Shown: positions 1-8,965, counted from the stretch's first letter. The stretch is 64,000 bases of DNA from Enterocloster bolteae (GCF_002234575.2 NZ_CP022464.2:4588001-4652000); one strand, 5' to 3'. Notes: generated by a model from the sequence alone, not told the origin. Translations and numbers: made by a program.

Positions 1-12
1 CAGAGATGCAGG

Positions 13-1371
13 CTACATGGAGACAGCGTCCTGCTTTGGTATCTTGCGCCGTATCTTATGGAATGTCACCATATGGGCAATGGCTGTGATGGCCCATGAG
101 ACAGGATAGGACAGATACAGCACGTCCAGGGAACGGTACGCCGCAAATACGGTGAATACCCAGAGCACCCTGAATCCGCATGCCCCTGTGAGGGATACAA
201 ACATGGGGATGATGGAATATCCCAGCCCTCTCAGGCTTCCCACCATGCAGTCCATGATTCCGCAAAGGAAATAGGTTGTGCAGATAATTTCCAGCCTGAG
301 CATCCCGTAGCGCAGCACCTCCGGGTCTGAGGAATAGATATGCAAAAGTCCGTCTCCCGCAGCCACGGCTGTGAGTCCCAGGATTAAACCCACGGCCGTC
401 ACCACTCCCAGGCATATGTACATGATTTTATTAATCCTGCTGTACTTCCTGCCGCCCAGATTCTGGCTGGTAAAGCTCAGGTTGGTCTGGTACACCGCGT
501 TCATTGCCGTGTAGACAAAACCCTCGATGTTGGAGGAGGCCGTGTTCCCGGCCATGGCAATGGAGCCGAAGGAGTTGACCGAGGACTGAATCAGTACATT
601 GGATATGGAGAATATGGCTCCCTGCATGCCTGCGGGAAGTCCGATTTTTACGATTCGTTTCAGCTTCCTGGGGTGAATCCGCAGCTGCTTTAAATCCAGC
701 TTAAGTGCTCCCGGAGCGCTCATCAGGCTCCTCAGGACCAGAAAAGCGGAGATGTGTTCTGATATGACCGTGGCCCAGGCCACACCGTCCACTCCCATTC
801 CCAGCACCACCACAAAGAACAGGTTCAGGCACACATTCACCACGCCGGAAGCAAAGAGGAAATACAGAGGTCTCCTGGTATCCCCGATAGCCCGCAGAAT
901 GGCTGCGCCGAAGTTATAGACCATAAGTACCGGCATACCCAGAAAGTATATCCTCATATAGAGGACCGACTGGCTCAGGACGTCCTCAGGGGTTCCCATA
1001 AGGCGCAGCAGCGGGTTTGCCAGAAGAATTCCCAGCACAACCAGGATAAAGCCGCTCACAATGCTGGTGGTCACCGCCGTGTGGACGGTCTCACTGACAT
1101 CCTTGTCTTTGCGGGCCCCGTAATACCGGGCCACCAGCACATTGACACCAACTGAGAGTCCCACGAATACATTAATTAATAGGTTGATAAGCGAAGATGT
1201 GGATCCCACTGCCGCCAGAGCCCCGCTGCCTGCAAAACGGCCCACCACGATGATGTCCGCTGCATTAAACAGCAGCTGCAATATGCCTGACAGCATCAAA
1301 GGAATGGAAAATAAAAGGATTTTGCCCAGAAGCGGGCCGCTTGTCATGTCAATCTCATAAGACTTTTTCAT
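13..1371 (-). CDS. MATE family efflux transporter
   Basis: This is a 452-residue polytopic membrane protein of the MATE (multi-antimicrobial extrusion) family, which exports cationic compounds in exchange for Na+ or H+. The length and about twelve hydrophobic segments fit the family. The N-terminal half carries the typical LLFNAADIIVVGRFAG stretch near residue 36, and a second MatE half starts near residue 235. The start codon has only a weak purine-rich site upstream. It is divergent from mntP, and nothing nearby points to a substrate. The family call is firm; the substrate is unknown. Confidence 0.93.
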   Translation of the reverse strand: MKKSYEIDMTSGPLLGKILLFSIPLMLSGILQLLFNAADIIVVGRFAGSGALAAVGSTSSLINLLINVFVGLSVGVNVLVARYYGARKDKDVSETVHTAVTTSIVSGFILVVLGILLANPLLRLMGTPEDVLSQSVLYMRIYFLGMPVLMVYNFGAAILRAIGDTRRPLYFLFASGVVNVCLNLFFVVVLGMGVDGVAWATVISEHISAFLVLRSLMSAPGALKLDLKQLRIHPRKLKRIVKIGLPAGMQGAIFSISNVLIQSSVNSFGSIAMAGNTASSNIEGFVYTAMNAVYQTNLSFTSQNLGGRKYSRINKIMYICLGVVTAVGLILGLTAVAAGDGLLHIYSSDPEVLRYGMLRLEIICTTYFLCGIMDCMVGSLRGLGYSIIPMFVSLTGACGFRVLWVFTVFAAYRSLDVLYLSYPVSWAITAIAHMVTFHKIRRKIPKQDAVSM

Positions 1372-1495
1372 CTTCTGTTAACTCCCTGTGTCATTCTTTC
1401 TCCATGCCAGTCCATGGCATATGTTCTTATCAGTTATATCACAGGGCCGCGTTTTTTACAATGGGTTAAAAGGCCATGAAAACCTGCGAATTTTC

Positions 1496-1524
1496 TTGAC
1501 ATTTCCCGGCCCGTCCTTTAAAAT
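1496..1524 (+). promoter_or_regulatory. Promoter of the mntP riboswitch transcript
   Basis: A perfect TTGACA -35 (1496-1501) and a TAAAAT -10 (1519-1524) are 17 bp apart. Transcription would start near 1531, just at the first base of the riboswitch aptamer, which supports both calls. Confidence 0.85.
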
Positions 1525-1530
1525 GGAGCA

Positions 1531-1634
1531 AGTGATAAGGGAGTAATTGGCATGCCCCGCCCTGCCGGGCATGTAATAAGGTCAACATACTGATAGTTTC
1601 TATCTGGCTTTATTTGAAACAATGAGACTTATCT
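1531..1634 (+). ncRNA. yybP-ykoY (Mn2+) riboswitch aptamer
   Basis: The region between the promoter and mntP has the hallmarks of the yybP-ykoY manganese riboswitch. GATAAGGGAGTA (from 1534) holds the conserved GGGAGUA. GTCAACATACTGA (from 1581) is the second conserved loop, and a TGAGAC segment (1623-1628) closes the motif. GATAAG at 1534-1539 can pair with CTTATC at 1628-1633 to form the basal P1 helix. The 3' strand of P1 is also part of the downstream terminator stem, so Mn2+-stabilised P1 would turn mntP on. The class was recognised by eye, not by covariance search. Confidence 0.87.
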
Positions 1635-1668
1635 ACAGCATTCCAAGGCTGTAGGTGGGTCTTTTTTT
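1625..1668 (+). terminator. Riboswitch expression-platform terminator
   Basis: Bases 1625-1639 pair over all 15 positions (G-U pairs included) with 1648-1662 around an 8-nt loop, followed by seven T residues. The left arm overlaps the 3' strand of the aptamer P1 helix, so the two structures exclude each other, as expected for an ON switch. Confidence 0.88.
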
Positions 1669-1712
1669 ATACCACAATCCATATATTAAAACATCACCAG
1701 GGAGGAATCATT

Positions 1713-2279
1713 ATGTCATTAGCTGAACTGTTTGTCATCGCCGTGGGGCTGTCCATGGACGCGTTTGCGGTATCTGTCTGTAAGGGCCTGGCCATGCCCA
1801 AAATGAACTGGAAGGGCGCCCTTTTGGTTGGGCTGTACTTCGGCGGATTCCAGGCCGCCATGCCTTTGTTCGGATATTTCCTGGGTTCCAGCTTCAGCCT
1901 GGCCATACGTGCTTACGACCACTGGGTGGCCTTCATCCTGCTGGCTGTTATCGGCGCAAACATGATAAAAGAATCCTTCAGCAAAGACGAGGAATGTCCG
2001 AACCCGGATCTGGATGTTAAAAACATGGTGCTTCTGGCCATTGCCACCAGCATTGATGCACTGGCCGTGGGCGTGACCTTTGCCTTCCTGAATGTCGACA
2101 TCCTCCCCGCCGTATCCTTTATCGGAAGCGTCACCTTCTTTCTGTCCGTGGCCGGCGTAAAGGCAGGCAACGCATTTGGATGCCGCTATAAATCCAAGGC
2201 CGAGCTGGCAGGCGGCGCCATCCTCATTCTCATGGGATTCAAGATACTGCTGGAGCACCTGGGGATTTTGTTCGGGTAA
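1713..2279 (+). CDS. mntP: Manganese efflux pump MntP
   Basis: MntP (formerly YebN, DUF204) is a six-helix membrane protein that exports Mn2+. The 188-residue product has the usual length and the internal two-fold repeat: LSMDAFAVSVCKG near residue 14 and TSIDALAVGVTFAF near residue 112. Both carry the conserved Asp in D-A-x-A-V. The ATG follows an AGGGAGGAA ribosome-binding site. The gene sits behind a manganese-type riboswitch, which matches its role: excess Mn2+ would relieve termination. A strong hairpin terminator follows. Confidence 0.95.
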   Translation: MSLAELFVIAVGLSMDAFAVSVCKGLAMPKMNWKGALLVGLYFGGFQAAMPLFGYFLGSSFSLAIRAYDHWVAFILLAVIGANMIKESFSKDEECPNPDLDVKNMVLLAIATSIDALAVGVTFAFLNVDILPAVSFIGSVTFFLSVAGVKAGNAFGCRYKSKAELAGGAILILMGFKILLEHLGILFG

Positions 2280-2345
2280 GCGAAACATAAGTATCCGGCA
2301 GACCATCCTTACCTTCCCATTCCGCCATACCTGCGCAAAGACGGC

Positions 2346-2390
2346 GGGGCAGCGTCCTCTCGGAATACGCTGCCCCACTGTCTTTTTATT
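2346..2390 (+). terminator. mntP terminator
   Basis: GGGGCAGCGT (2346-2355) and ACGCTGCCCC (2367-2376) form a perfect 10-bp stem with an 11-nt loop, followed by a T-rich run. Confidence 0.85.
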
Positions 2391-2447
2391 ATCCTTTTCC
2401 TGTCTGAAATCCTGTTCCCAGGCTCAGAAACTTAAGCCTTCCCGGTC

Positions 2448-3194
2448 TCAGATTCTGACGCCGCTGCTGTCCAGCTGGTAACCGTCAATGGTGCGGTTCG
2501 TCTGCATCACTCCGTTTTCAGGGTCCATATAATACCACTGTCCCTTATATTCCAGCCAGCCGGTCTGCATATAGCCGTCTGTGTTGAAAAAATACCACTT
2601 GTCGTTTATCATGGCCCAGGATGTAAGGTATTCATCCTGATACAGATACCTCCAGCCGCGCATATCCTTGTTCCATTTGCCCAGCAGGATGTTCCGGTAG
2701 TTGCTCATGTCCTCCTCAGGAAGCAGCATGAAATACCGGCTCTCCTTTTTATCCTGATAACAAAACTCTACCATATAACATTGATCCAGATAATTATAAT
2801 CCCCCTCAGCGGACCGCTCTTTTTCAACGGTCTCAGGCCGGATTACAGGGTAATGGGTCCCTTCCTTTAAACCGTACACCGTACACTCCAGATACTTCTG
2901 GGTCTCGCCCCTATAGGTGACAAGATAATAATTCAGTGTCACTTCATTCAGGTCCACATCACTTTTGTCCTTTGTAACTGTGAACGTATCGTATTCCGAT
3001 ACCCTGTACCCCAGCAGATAGGACGAATATCCGTCATAAATCGTGGTCCTTCTGCTGTTAACATCCAAATGCAGGGTAACAGGCACCTCAGTCTTATACG
3101 AAGCCGCTGCCTCTGAGACAAATGCAGCTGACACACTGAGCACTGCCGCCAGAACCAGCGCGCCTAACCGCTTAACAGACATATACCGTCTCAT
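2448..3194 (-). CDS. Secreted protein with C-terminal cell-wall-binding repeats
   Basis: This is an exported protein of 248 residues with a basic start, a hydrophobic signal segment and an alanine-rich cleavage region. The middle part (about residues 40-170) matches no family I recognise. The C terminus has choline-binding-type repeats (WYFFNTDGYMQTGW, WYYMDPENGVMQT), which in relatives anchor proteins to wall polymers. I use the ATG at 3194 because GAGGAGGG lies 6 nt upstream. The longer frame from a TTG at 3212 would place that site inside the coding sequence. The function of the middle region is unknown. Confidence 0.85.
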   Translation of the reverse strand: MRRYMSVKRLGALVLAAVLSVSAAFVSEAAASYKTEVPVTLHLDVNSRRTTIYDGYSSYLLGYRVSEYDTFTVTKDKSDVDLNEVTLNYYLVTYRGETQKYLECTVYGLKEGTHYPVIRPETVEKERSAEGDYNYLDQCYMVEFCYQDKKESRYFMLLPEEDMSNYRNILLGKWNKDMRGWRYLYQDEYLTSWAMINDKWYFFNTDGYMQTGWLEYKGQWYYMDPENGVMQTNRTIDGYQLDSSGVRI

Positions 3195-3269
3195 CCGGTA
3201 CCCTCCTCTCAAACCTTTGGACTACTCATGATGACATCCAGGGTGAATTCCCGGCGCATCCGCCAGCCA

Positions 3270-4496
3270 TTATTTCAATATAATCTTCTTGAAATTCTTC
3301 TTGCCGCGCTTAACGACCACGCCATCTCCGGCAAACTGTTCCCTGGAGAATACGGCCTTGATATCCTTTACAGGATTTCCGTCCACGGACACACCGCCCT
3401 GTTCCACGTTCCTTCTGGCCTCAGAACGGGAAGCTGCCAGGCCGGACTTGTTAAGAATGCTTAAGATATCAATGGTTCCATCTGTAAAATCCTCTTCTGA
3501 AAGTTCAAAAGTAGGCATGTTCTCGGTGCTCGCTCCTGCCGCAAACAGGGCCCTGGCGCCTTCCTGCGCTTTGGCTGCTTCTTCCTCGCCGTGCACCAGC
3601 TTTGTAAGCTCGAATGCCAGTATCTCCTTTGCCTGGTTTAACCGGCTTCCTTCCCACTGATCCATCTCGTCAATCTGCTCCAGCGGAAGGAAGGTAAGCA
3701 TGCGCAGGCACTTAAGCACATCGGAATCCCCCACATTCCTCCAGTACTGGTAGAAATCAAAGGGTGATGTCTTCTCAGGATCCAGCCATACTGCGCCGGA
3801 CTGTGTCTTACCCATCTTCTTGCCCTCAGAATTCAGAAGCAGGGTAATGGTCATGGCATGTGCATCCTTGCCCAGCTTGCGGCGAATCAGTTCTGTTCCG
3901 CCCAGCATGTTGCTCCACTGGTCATCGCCGCCAAACTGCATGTTGCAGCCGTACCGTTTGAACAGCTCATAGAAATCATAGCTCTGCATAATCATGTAGT
4001 TGAATTCCAGGAAGCTTAAGCCCTTTTCCATCCTCTGCTTGTAGCATTCAGCCCGCAGCATGTTGTTGACGGAAAAATGAGGTCCCACTTCCCTGAGGAA
4101 CTCAATATAGTTAAGGCCCATGAGCCACTCCGCATTGTTCACCATCATGGCCTTTCCCTCTGAGAAATCAATGAAACGGCTCATCTGCTTTTTAAAACAG
4201 TCACAGTTATGCTGGATGATTTCAGGCGTCATCATGGTGCGCATATCAGAGCGTCCCGACGGGTCGCCAATCATGCCCGTGCCTCCGCCAATCAGGGCAA
4301 TCGGCTTGTTGCCTGCCATCTGAAGACGCTTCATCAGGCAGAGCGCCATAAAGTGGCCTACATGGAGGCTGTCAGCTGTCGGGTCAAAACCGATATAGAA
4401 TACGGCCTTTCCCTCGTTGACCATTTTCTTAATTTCTTCTTCGTTGGTCACCTGGGCAATAAGGCCTCTGGCAACCAGTTCTTCATAAATCTGCAT
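3270..4496 (-). CDS. tyrS: Tyrosyl-tRNA synthetase
   Basis: This class I synthetase charges tRNA-Tyr with tyrosine in the cytoplasm. The 408-residue protein has the HIGH-type signature as HVGH (in DSLHVGHFMAL, about residue 45), the KMSKS-type loop as KKMGKT (about residue 227), and a C-terminal S4 RNA-binding domain (about residues 340-400). Length is normal. A T-box leader with a tyrosine specifier lies upstream, so expression should rise when uncharged tRNA-Tyr accumulates. Confidence 0.98.
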   Translation of the reverse strand: MQIYEELVARGLIAQVTNEEEIKKMVNEGKAVFYIGFDPTADSLHVGHFMALCLMKRLQMAGNKPIALIGGGTGMIGDPSGRSDMRTMMTPEIIQHNCDCFKKQMSRFIDFSEGKAMMVNNAEWLMGLNYIEFLREVGPHFSVNNMLRAECYKQRMEKGLSFLEFNYMIMQSYDFYELFKRYGCNMQFGGDDQWSNMLGGTELIRRKLGKDAHAMTITLLLNSEGKKMGKTQSGAVWLDPEKTSPFDFYQYWRNVGDSDVLKCLRMLTFLPLEQIDEMDQWEGSRLNQAKEILAFELTKLVHGEEEAAKAQEGARALFAAGASTENMPTFELSEEDFTDGTIDILSILNKSGLAASRSEARRNVEQGGVSVDGNPVKDIKAVFSREQFAGDGVVVKRGKKNFKKIILK

Positions 4497-4633
4497 GGTG
4501 ATTCTCTCCTCTTCTTACTTTCTTTATTTTACCATACTTCTGCTTTCATGCAAGGGCTTGATTCTTACATTTTTTATACAGGGGCAGCAGGGGCACAGGG
4601 CATACCGCCGACACGATTTTCCCTTTCTGAACG

Positions 4634-4951
4634 AAAAAAAGCCCCGCCCTTTCTCAAAAGGACGAAGCCCGTAAGCCCCGTGTTACCACCTGATGTTCAC
4701 AGACAGCTCACGCTGCCTGCCTCTTCGAGTACTGGCGCCAGGCTCTGGCCAAACGCCCGTATACTCTAGCACGATAACGGATGCAGGACCCGTCGCAGCC
4801 TACTAAGGCTGTTATATGAAGCAGCGCTGTTGGGTGCGAAGCTCAGGGATGTATTCATGACCTGCTTTCCATGCGCCTCTCATCATCCGGCTGCTTTCTG
4901 TCTGTTCCTGCAGGCTACTACTTGTTCCCGTCATAGCCAATTCATGAAATT
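4634..4951 (-). promoter_or_regulatory. Tyrosine T-box leader of tyrS
   Basis: On the minus strand the leader holds the T-box sequence AGGTGGTAACACGGG (complement of 4677-4691). A TAC tyrosine specifier codon is visible in GAATACAT (complement of 4851-4853 for TAC). The last part is a 14-bp terminator hairpin (4634-4670) ending in seven T residues. Uncharged tRNA-Tyr would stabilise the antiterminator and allow tyrS transcription. Motifs and position agree; the full Stem I fold was not computed. Confidence 0.92.
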
Positions 4952-4957
4952 ATGACC

Positions 4958-4986
4958 ATTATAGACAGACTCTCCCGGTTTGTCAA
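4958..4986 (-). promoter_or_regulatory. tyrS promoter
   Basis: On the minus strand a perfect TTGACA (complement of 4981-4986) and a perfect TATAAT (complement of 4958-4963) are separated by 17 bp. Transcription would begin near 4951, the start of the T-box leader. Confidence 0.93.
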
Positions 4987-4991
4987 GAGTT

Positions 4992-5053
4992 AATCAGCCA
5001 TATGTAAAGGGAATCATCAGCCGTATGCAAAGGGAATCAGCGGTGTGCAAAGG
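4992..5053. repeat. Three degenerate tandem repeats across a stop codon
   Basis: Three imperfect copies of a 20-23 bp unit, seen on the minus strand as CTTTGCACACCGCTGATTCC, lie in a row. The first copy contains the last codons and stop of the DMT transporter gene, and the third ends next to the tyrS -35 box. The unit looks like a local duplication of the gene's 3' end. Confidence 0.7.
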
Positions 5054-5933
5054 TAAGCACGAACACAGCTCCCAGTATCAGGGCAAATCCCAGAAAATCA
5101 GGCAGCGTAAACCGGGTTCCCAGCCAGAACACGGATATGACCACCGCGGATACCGGCTCCACGCTTCCCATGATGCTGCCCTTTAAGGGTCCAATCATGC
5201 TGACGCCCTGAAGGTACAGGCCAAATGCAATGGCAGTGCCCACCACCACCACGCCTGCCAGCGCTCCCAGTGTACCTGCATCCCAGACCACCCCGTAATT
5301 CCAGGGCTGAACCACGGCTCCCATGGCAATCCCGCCAAAAAACATGCCGAATCCCAGCACCTGGTATATGTCATATTTCAGGATAAGACCTCCTGGTATA
5401 ATAGTATAAATCATGGAGCTCACAGCTGCCAAAAGCCCCCAGAACAGGGCCTCCCCCGTAATGTGGAAGGAATGTATGTCCCCGTGGGTTCCGATGACAA
5501 AGGTGCCAAACAAAGACAGACCGATGGCTGCCAGCTCAAGCCCCTTGGGAAGCCGCAGCTCCCGCATGCACACCACTGCCAGAATCAGAATGGGCGACAG
5601 GTACTGGAGTACGGTTGCCGTTCCCGCGTTGGATGCCTGGATTGCCATAAAATATGTAAACTGGCAGAAGGTAATGCCGAAAATAGCAAATGCCAGCAAG
5701 TGGATGGTATCCCTTTTTTTCCGGAACACCCTCAGATTCTCCCTGCCGTGAAGCTTAAATCCTGCCAGCACCAGTATAATGCCTGCAAAAAACAGCCTGA
5801 CAGCCACCAGCCACGGCGCCTCGATTCCCTTCTGTTCAAACAAATACTGCCCGCAGCAGCCCGAAAATCCCCAGCAGGTTCCGCCTACCAGGGCCATTAT
5901 GGTTCCCGCTGTCTGTCTCTTATCATTCTTCAT
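5037..5933 (-). CDS. DMT superfamily (EamA) transporter
   Basis: This 298-residue membrane protein has ten predicted helices arranged as two EamA halves, typical of the drug/metabolite transporter superfamily of exporters. The second half contains the usual GSVEPVSAVVISVFWLG stretch near residue 250. The gene stands alone, with its stop inside a short tandem repeat just upstream of the tyrS promoter. The substrate cannot be inferred. Confidence 0.92.
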   Translation of the reverse strand: MKNDKRQTAGTIMALVGGTCWGFSGCCGQYLFEQKGIEAPWLVAVRLFFAGIILVLAGFKLHGRENLRVFRKKRDTIHLLAFAIFGITFCQFTYFMAIQASNAGTATVLQYLSPILILAVVCMRELRLPKGLELAAIGLSLFGTFVIGTHGDIHSFHITGEALFWGLLAAVSSMIYTIIPGGLILKYDIYQVLGFGMFFGGIAMGAVVQPWNYGVVWDAGTLGALAGVVVVGTAIAFGLYLQGVSMIGPLKGSIMGSVEPVSAVVISVFWLGTRFTLPDFLGFALILGAVFVLTFAHR

Positions 5934-6018
5934 CTCACACGTTAATCTCCTGCAACAGTCATGTATCTATTTATACTTGGAAAACACCTTATTGTCAATA
6001 TTTTCGTGGGATTCACTA

Positions 6019-6047
6019 TTTACGAATCCGGTTTTCTATACTATAAT
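6019..6047 (+). promoter_or_regulatory. Promoter of the DAHP synthase gene
   Basis: TTTACG (6019-6024) and a perfect TATAAT (6042-6047) are 17 bp apart. The leader to the start codon at 6108 is about 55 nt and contains a small CACCG/CGGTG hairpin. Confidence 0.75.
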
Positions 6048-6107
6048 GAAGCATTGAAATGTATCTTACACCGCAGTCCGGTGTTTACATAATGGGAGGA
6101 CGAAAAA

Positions 6108-7139
6108 ATGGGATTCACATTCATCAATAAGCTGCCTACGCCGGCAGAAATCCGGGAGCAATTCCCGCTGGCCCCAGAGCTGGCAGAAATCAAACACGCA
6201 CGGGACGAGGAAATAAAAAGGGTATTTACCGGTGAAAGCGGCAAGTTTGTTGTCATCATCGGCCCCTGCTCAGCTGACAACGAGGAATCTGTATGTGATT
6301 ACGCCGGACGCCTTGTGAAAATCCAGGAAAAAACAAAGGACAAGCTAATTATTATTCCCCGGGTCTACACCAACAAGCCCAGAACCACCGGCGAGGGATA
6401 TATGGGAATGATACATCAGCCCGATCCTGAGAAGCGGCCTGATATGTTTGAAGGAATTCTGGCTATCCGCCATATGCACATGAGGGTGCTGCGGGAGACA
6501 GGTTTCTCCACTGCAGATGAAATGCTTTATCCTGAAAACATGAACTATCTCTCAGACATGATGTCCTATGTGGCGGTAGGCGCCCGTTCCGTGGAGAACC
6601 AGTTTCACCGGCTGGTAGCCAGCGGCTGCGATGTGCCCGTAGGCATGAAGAACCCTACCAGCGGCGACCTGACAGTCATGCTGAATTCCGTGGTGGCTGC
6701 CCAGCTTCCCCACGACTTTATCTTCCGCGGCTTTGAAGTGCAGTGCCCCGGCAATCCTCTGACCCACACTATCCTGCGGGGGGCTGTAAACAAGAGGGGC
6801 CAGTGCAACCCCAACTACCACTATGAAGATTTGAAGCTTTTATTTGACCTTTATAATAAGCGCGGGTTACAGAATCCTGCCTGCATCGTGGATACCAACC
6901 ACGCCAACTCCAACAAGCAGTACCATGAACAAATTCGTATAGCCAAGGAAGTGCTCCACAGCCGCCGCCACTCCGGCGATATCAAGAATCTGGTAAAGGG
7001 CCTTATGATTGAGAGCTACATTGAGCCCGGCAGCCAGAAAATCGGGGAACACTGCTACGGCAAGTCCATCACCGATCCCTGCCTGGGATGGGATGATACG
7101 GAGCGGCTGCTGTACGAGATTGCGGATAATCTGGACTAG
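6108..7139 (+). CDS. aroF: 3-deoxy-7-phosphoheptulonate (DAHP) synthase, class I
   Basis: DAHP synthase condenses phosphoenolpyruvate and erythrose 4-phosphate, the first step of the shikimate pathway to aromatic amino acids. The 343-residue protein is of the AroF/AroG/AroH type. Near residue 50 it has the IIGPCSADNEE segment, then the PRVYTNKPRTT loop and the metal/substrate segments VGMKNPTSGD and DTNHANSNKQ. GGGAGGA precedes the ATG. The gene is monocistronic, between its own promoter and a strong terminator. Which effector regulates it cannot be told from sequence; the symbol aroF is a family-level choice. Confidence 0.95.
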   Translation: MGFTFINKLPTPAEIREQFPLAPELAEIKHARDEEIKRVFTGESGKFVVIIGPCSADNEESVCDYAGRLVKIQEKTKDKLIIIPRVYTNKPRTTGEGYMGMIHQPDPEKRPDMFEGILAIRHMHMRVLRETGFSTADEMLYPENMNYLSDMMSYVAVGARSVENQFHRLVASGCDVPVGMKNPTSGDLTVMLNSVVAAQLPHDFIFRGFEVQCPGNPLTHTILRGAVNKRGQCNPNYHYEDLKLLFDLYNKRGLQNPACIVDTNHANSNKQYHEQIRIAKEVLHSRRHSGDIKNLVKGLMIESYIEPGSQKIGEHCYGKSITDPCLGWDDTERLLYEIADNLD

Positions 7140-7180
7140 GACCATACTATAACCCAAACGAAATATGAGCCCGGAAAAGA

Positions 7181-7211
7181 GCCTGCCATGCGTTTTGCAT
7201 GGCAGGCCCTT
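7181..7211. terminator. Bidirectional terminator
   Basis: GCCTGCCATGC (7181-7191) pairs perfectly with GCATGGCAGGC (7197-7207) around a 5-nt loop and is followed by CCTTTT. It separates the convergent DAHP synthase and uppP genes. Confidence 0.85.
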
Positions 7212-7248
7212 TTCCATTCTGTGAACCATTCTTTATATTTATGATCAC

Positions 7249-7310
7249 GCTTCTGTTTTTGCTTCTGGTCTTTGCTTCTGGTTTTTTTGCTTCTGGTCTT
7301 TGCTCCCGGT
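7249..7310. repeat. Degenerate GCTTCTGG tandem repeat
   Basis: Five copies of GCTTCTG(G) occur at spacings of 12, 13, 15 and 13 bp just beyond the uppP stop codon. They are separated by T-rich filler. Confidence 0.6.
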
Positions 7311-7318
7311 TTTCATCC

Positions 7319-8161
7319 CTAGCTGGCCAGCGCCGTAATCCCAAAGTATGCCAGCACAATCACACCCAGAATAATTCTGTAATATCCAAAGAACTTAAAA
7401 TCATGCTTTCGGACATAGCTCATAAGGAACTGAATGGAATAAATAGAAACCACAAAGGCAATCAGCATTCCCAGTATGGTATAGAAAATCTGCGGTCCCG
7501 TAAACACATTTCCTGCCAGGAAATACTTCACAATTTTCAGCAGACTGGCTCCAAACATAACCGGGATTCCCAGGAAAAATGAAAACTCTGCCGCGGCAGC
7601 CCTGGAACAGCCCAGGACCATGGCGCCCAGTATGGTGGAACCGGAACGGGAGGTTCCCGGAATCAAAGCCAGAAGCTGTACCATGCCAATGAGGAACGCT
7701 GTCTTGGCTGAGATCTGTCCCACCTTGTTAAACCTGGGATTGGTACACACGCTGCTGTTCTCAAGTACAATAAAAAGTACGCCGTATACAATCAGGGCCG
7801 CTGCCACCACATAGGCGTTAAACAAATGGGCCTCCATCCAGTCATCCAGCAAAAGTCCCAGAATGGCTGCCGGAACACAGGCAATGATAATTTTAATCCA
7901 GAGGGCCCAGGTGGCATCCTTCTGCCGGCTGGACTTGCTGGGGCTAAAGGGATTCAGCTTGTGAAAAAACATGACAACCACAGCCAGGATGGCCCCTAAC
8001 TGAATCACCACCAGAAACACGTCCTTAAACGCGTCCGGCTGGTTCAGGTGTATGATTTCATCCACCAGAATCATATGACCGGTGCTGCTGATAGGAAGCC
8101 ACTCCGTGAACCCTTCCACAATTCCCAATACAATGATTTTTAACACTTCAACTAAACTCAT
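7319..8161 (-). CDS. uppP: Undecaprenyl-diphosphate phosphatase
   Basis: UppP (BacA) dephosphorylates undecaprenyl pyrophosphate, recycling the lipid carrier for peptidoglycan and other wall polymers, and gives low-level bacitracin resistance. The 280-residue protein has both family signatures: EGFTEWLPISSTGH (about residues 15-28) and PGTSRSG (about residue 168). About eight membrane segments are present. It has a GGAGAA ribosome-binding site and stands alone. Confidence 0.97.
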   Translation of the reverse strand: MSLVEVLKIIVLGIVEGFTEWLPISSTGHMILVDEIIHLNQPDAFKDVFLVVIQLGAILAVVVMFFHKLNPFSPSKSSRQKDATWALWIKIIIACVPAAILGLLLDDWMEAHLFNAYVVAAALIVYGVLFIVLENSSVCTNPRFNKVGQISAKTAFLIGMVQLLALIPGTSRSGSTILGAMVLGCSRAAAAEFSFFLGIPVMFGASLLKIVKYFLAGNVFTGPQIFYTILGMLIAFVVSIYSIQFLMSYVRKHDFKFFGYYRIILGVIVLAYFGITALAS

Positions 8162-8290
8162 AAATTCTCCTTACCGCAGACAGTCTCCATTCCCTGACGC
8201 CTTCCGGCATCCGGCCCCTGCTGCCATCCTGCCGCAGAAGCCCCTGCCTGCTGTACATTTTATGTATTCTTATCTATCCCTATACCTGTT

Positions 8291-8965
8291 TTATATATTC
8301 TCAATCTGCCAGTCAACAGGAGTAAGGCCGTGCTCTGTCAAAAATGCATTGGTCTTGCTGAAGGGCCTGCTGCCGAAAAATCCCCTGGATGCGGACAAGG
8401 GACTTGGGTGGGGCGCTTCCAGGATTAAATGCCTGGGATTGTTCAGCATTGCCTTCTTGGTCTGGGCCGGACGTCCCCATAAAATAAACACCATGGGTCT
8501 GTCCTGCTGGTTAAGAATGCCTATGGCTGCATCCGTAAACTTCTCCCATCCAATGTCCCGGTGGGAATTGGCCTGGTGGGCTCTCACTGTGAGCACTGTA
8601 TTTAACAGCATGACCCCCTGGTCAGCCCACTTTTTCAGATAACCGTTATTCGGTATATAACACCCCAAATCATCGTGAAGCTCCTGGTAAATGTTCACCA
8701 GTGAGGGAGGAATATCCACGTCCGGCTTTACTGAAAAACACAGGCCATGGGCCTGACCATAATTGTGGTAAGGATCCTGCCCCAGAATCACTACCTTTAC
8801 ATCCGCCAGCGGTGTAAATGCAAATGCGTTAAAGATATCATCCGGTTCAGGAAACACCCTTTTAGTCTCATATTCATGCTTTACTGTCTTATACAGTTCT
8901 TTATAATAGGGCTTCTTAAACTCGCTGCTTAAGGGCCCCAGCCAGTCATTTGTAATAGCGGCCAT
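8291..8965 (-). CDS. ung: Uracil-DNA glycosylase, family 1
   Basis: Ung removes uracil from DNA to start base-excision repair. The 224-residue protein has the catalytic water-activating motif GQDPYH (about residue 62) and the DNA-intercalating loop motif HPSPLSA (about residue 186), both intact. An AAAAGGAGAAG ribosome-binding site precedes the ATG. A promoter at 9008-9036 suggests independent transcription. Confidence 0.98.
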   Translation of the reverse strand: MAAITNDWLGPLSSEFKKPYYKELYKTVKHEYETKRVFPEPDDIFNAFAFTPLADVKVVILGQDPYHNYGQAHGLCFSVKPDVDIPPSLVNIYQELHDDLGCYIPNNGYLKKWADQGVMLLNTVLTVRAHQANSHRDIGWEKFTDAAIGILNQQDRPMVFILWGRPAQTKKAMLNNPRHLILEAPHPSPLSASRGFFGSRPFSKTNAFLTEHGLTPVDWQIENI

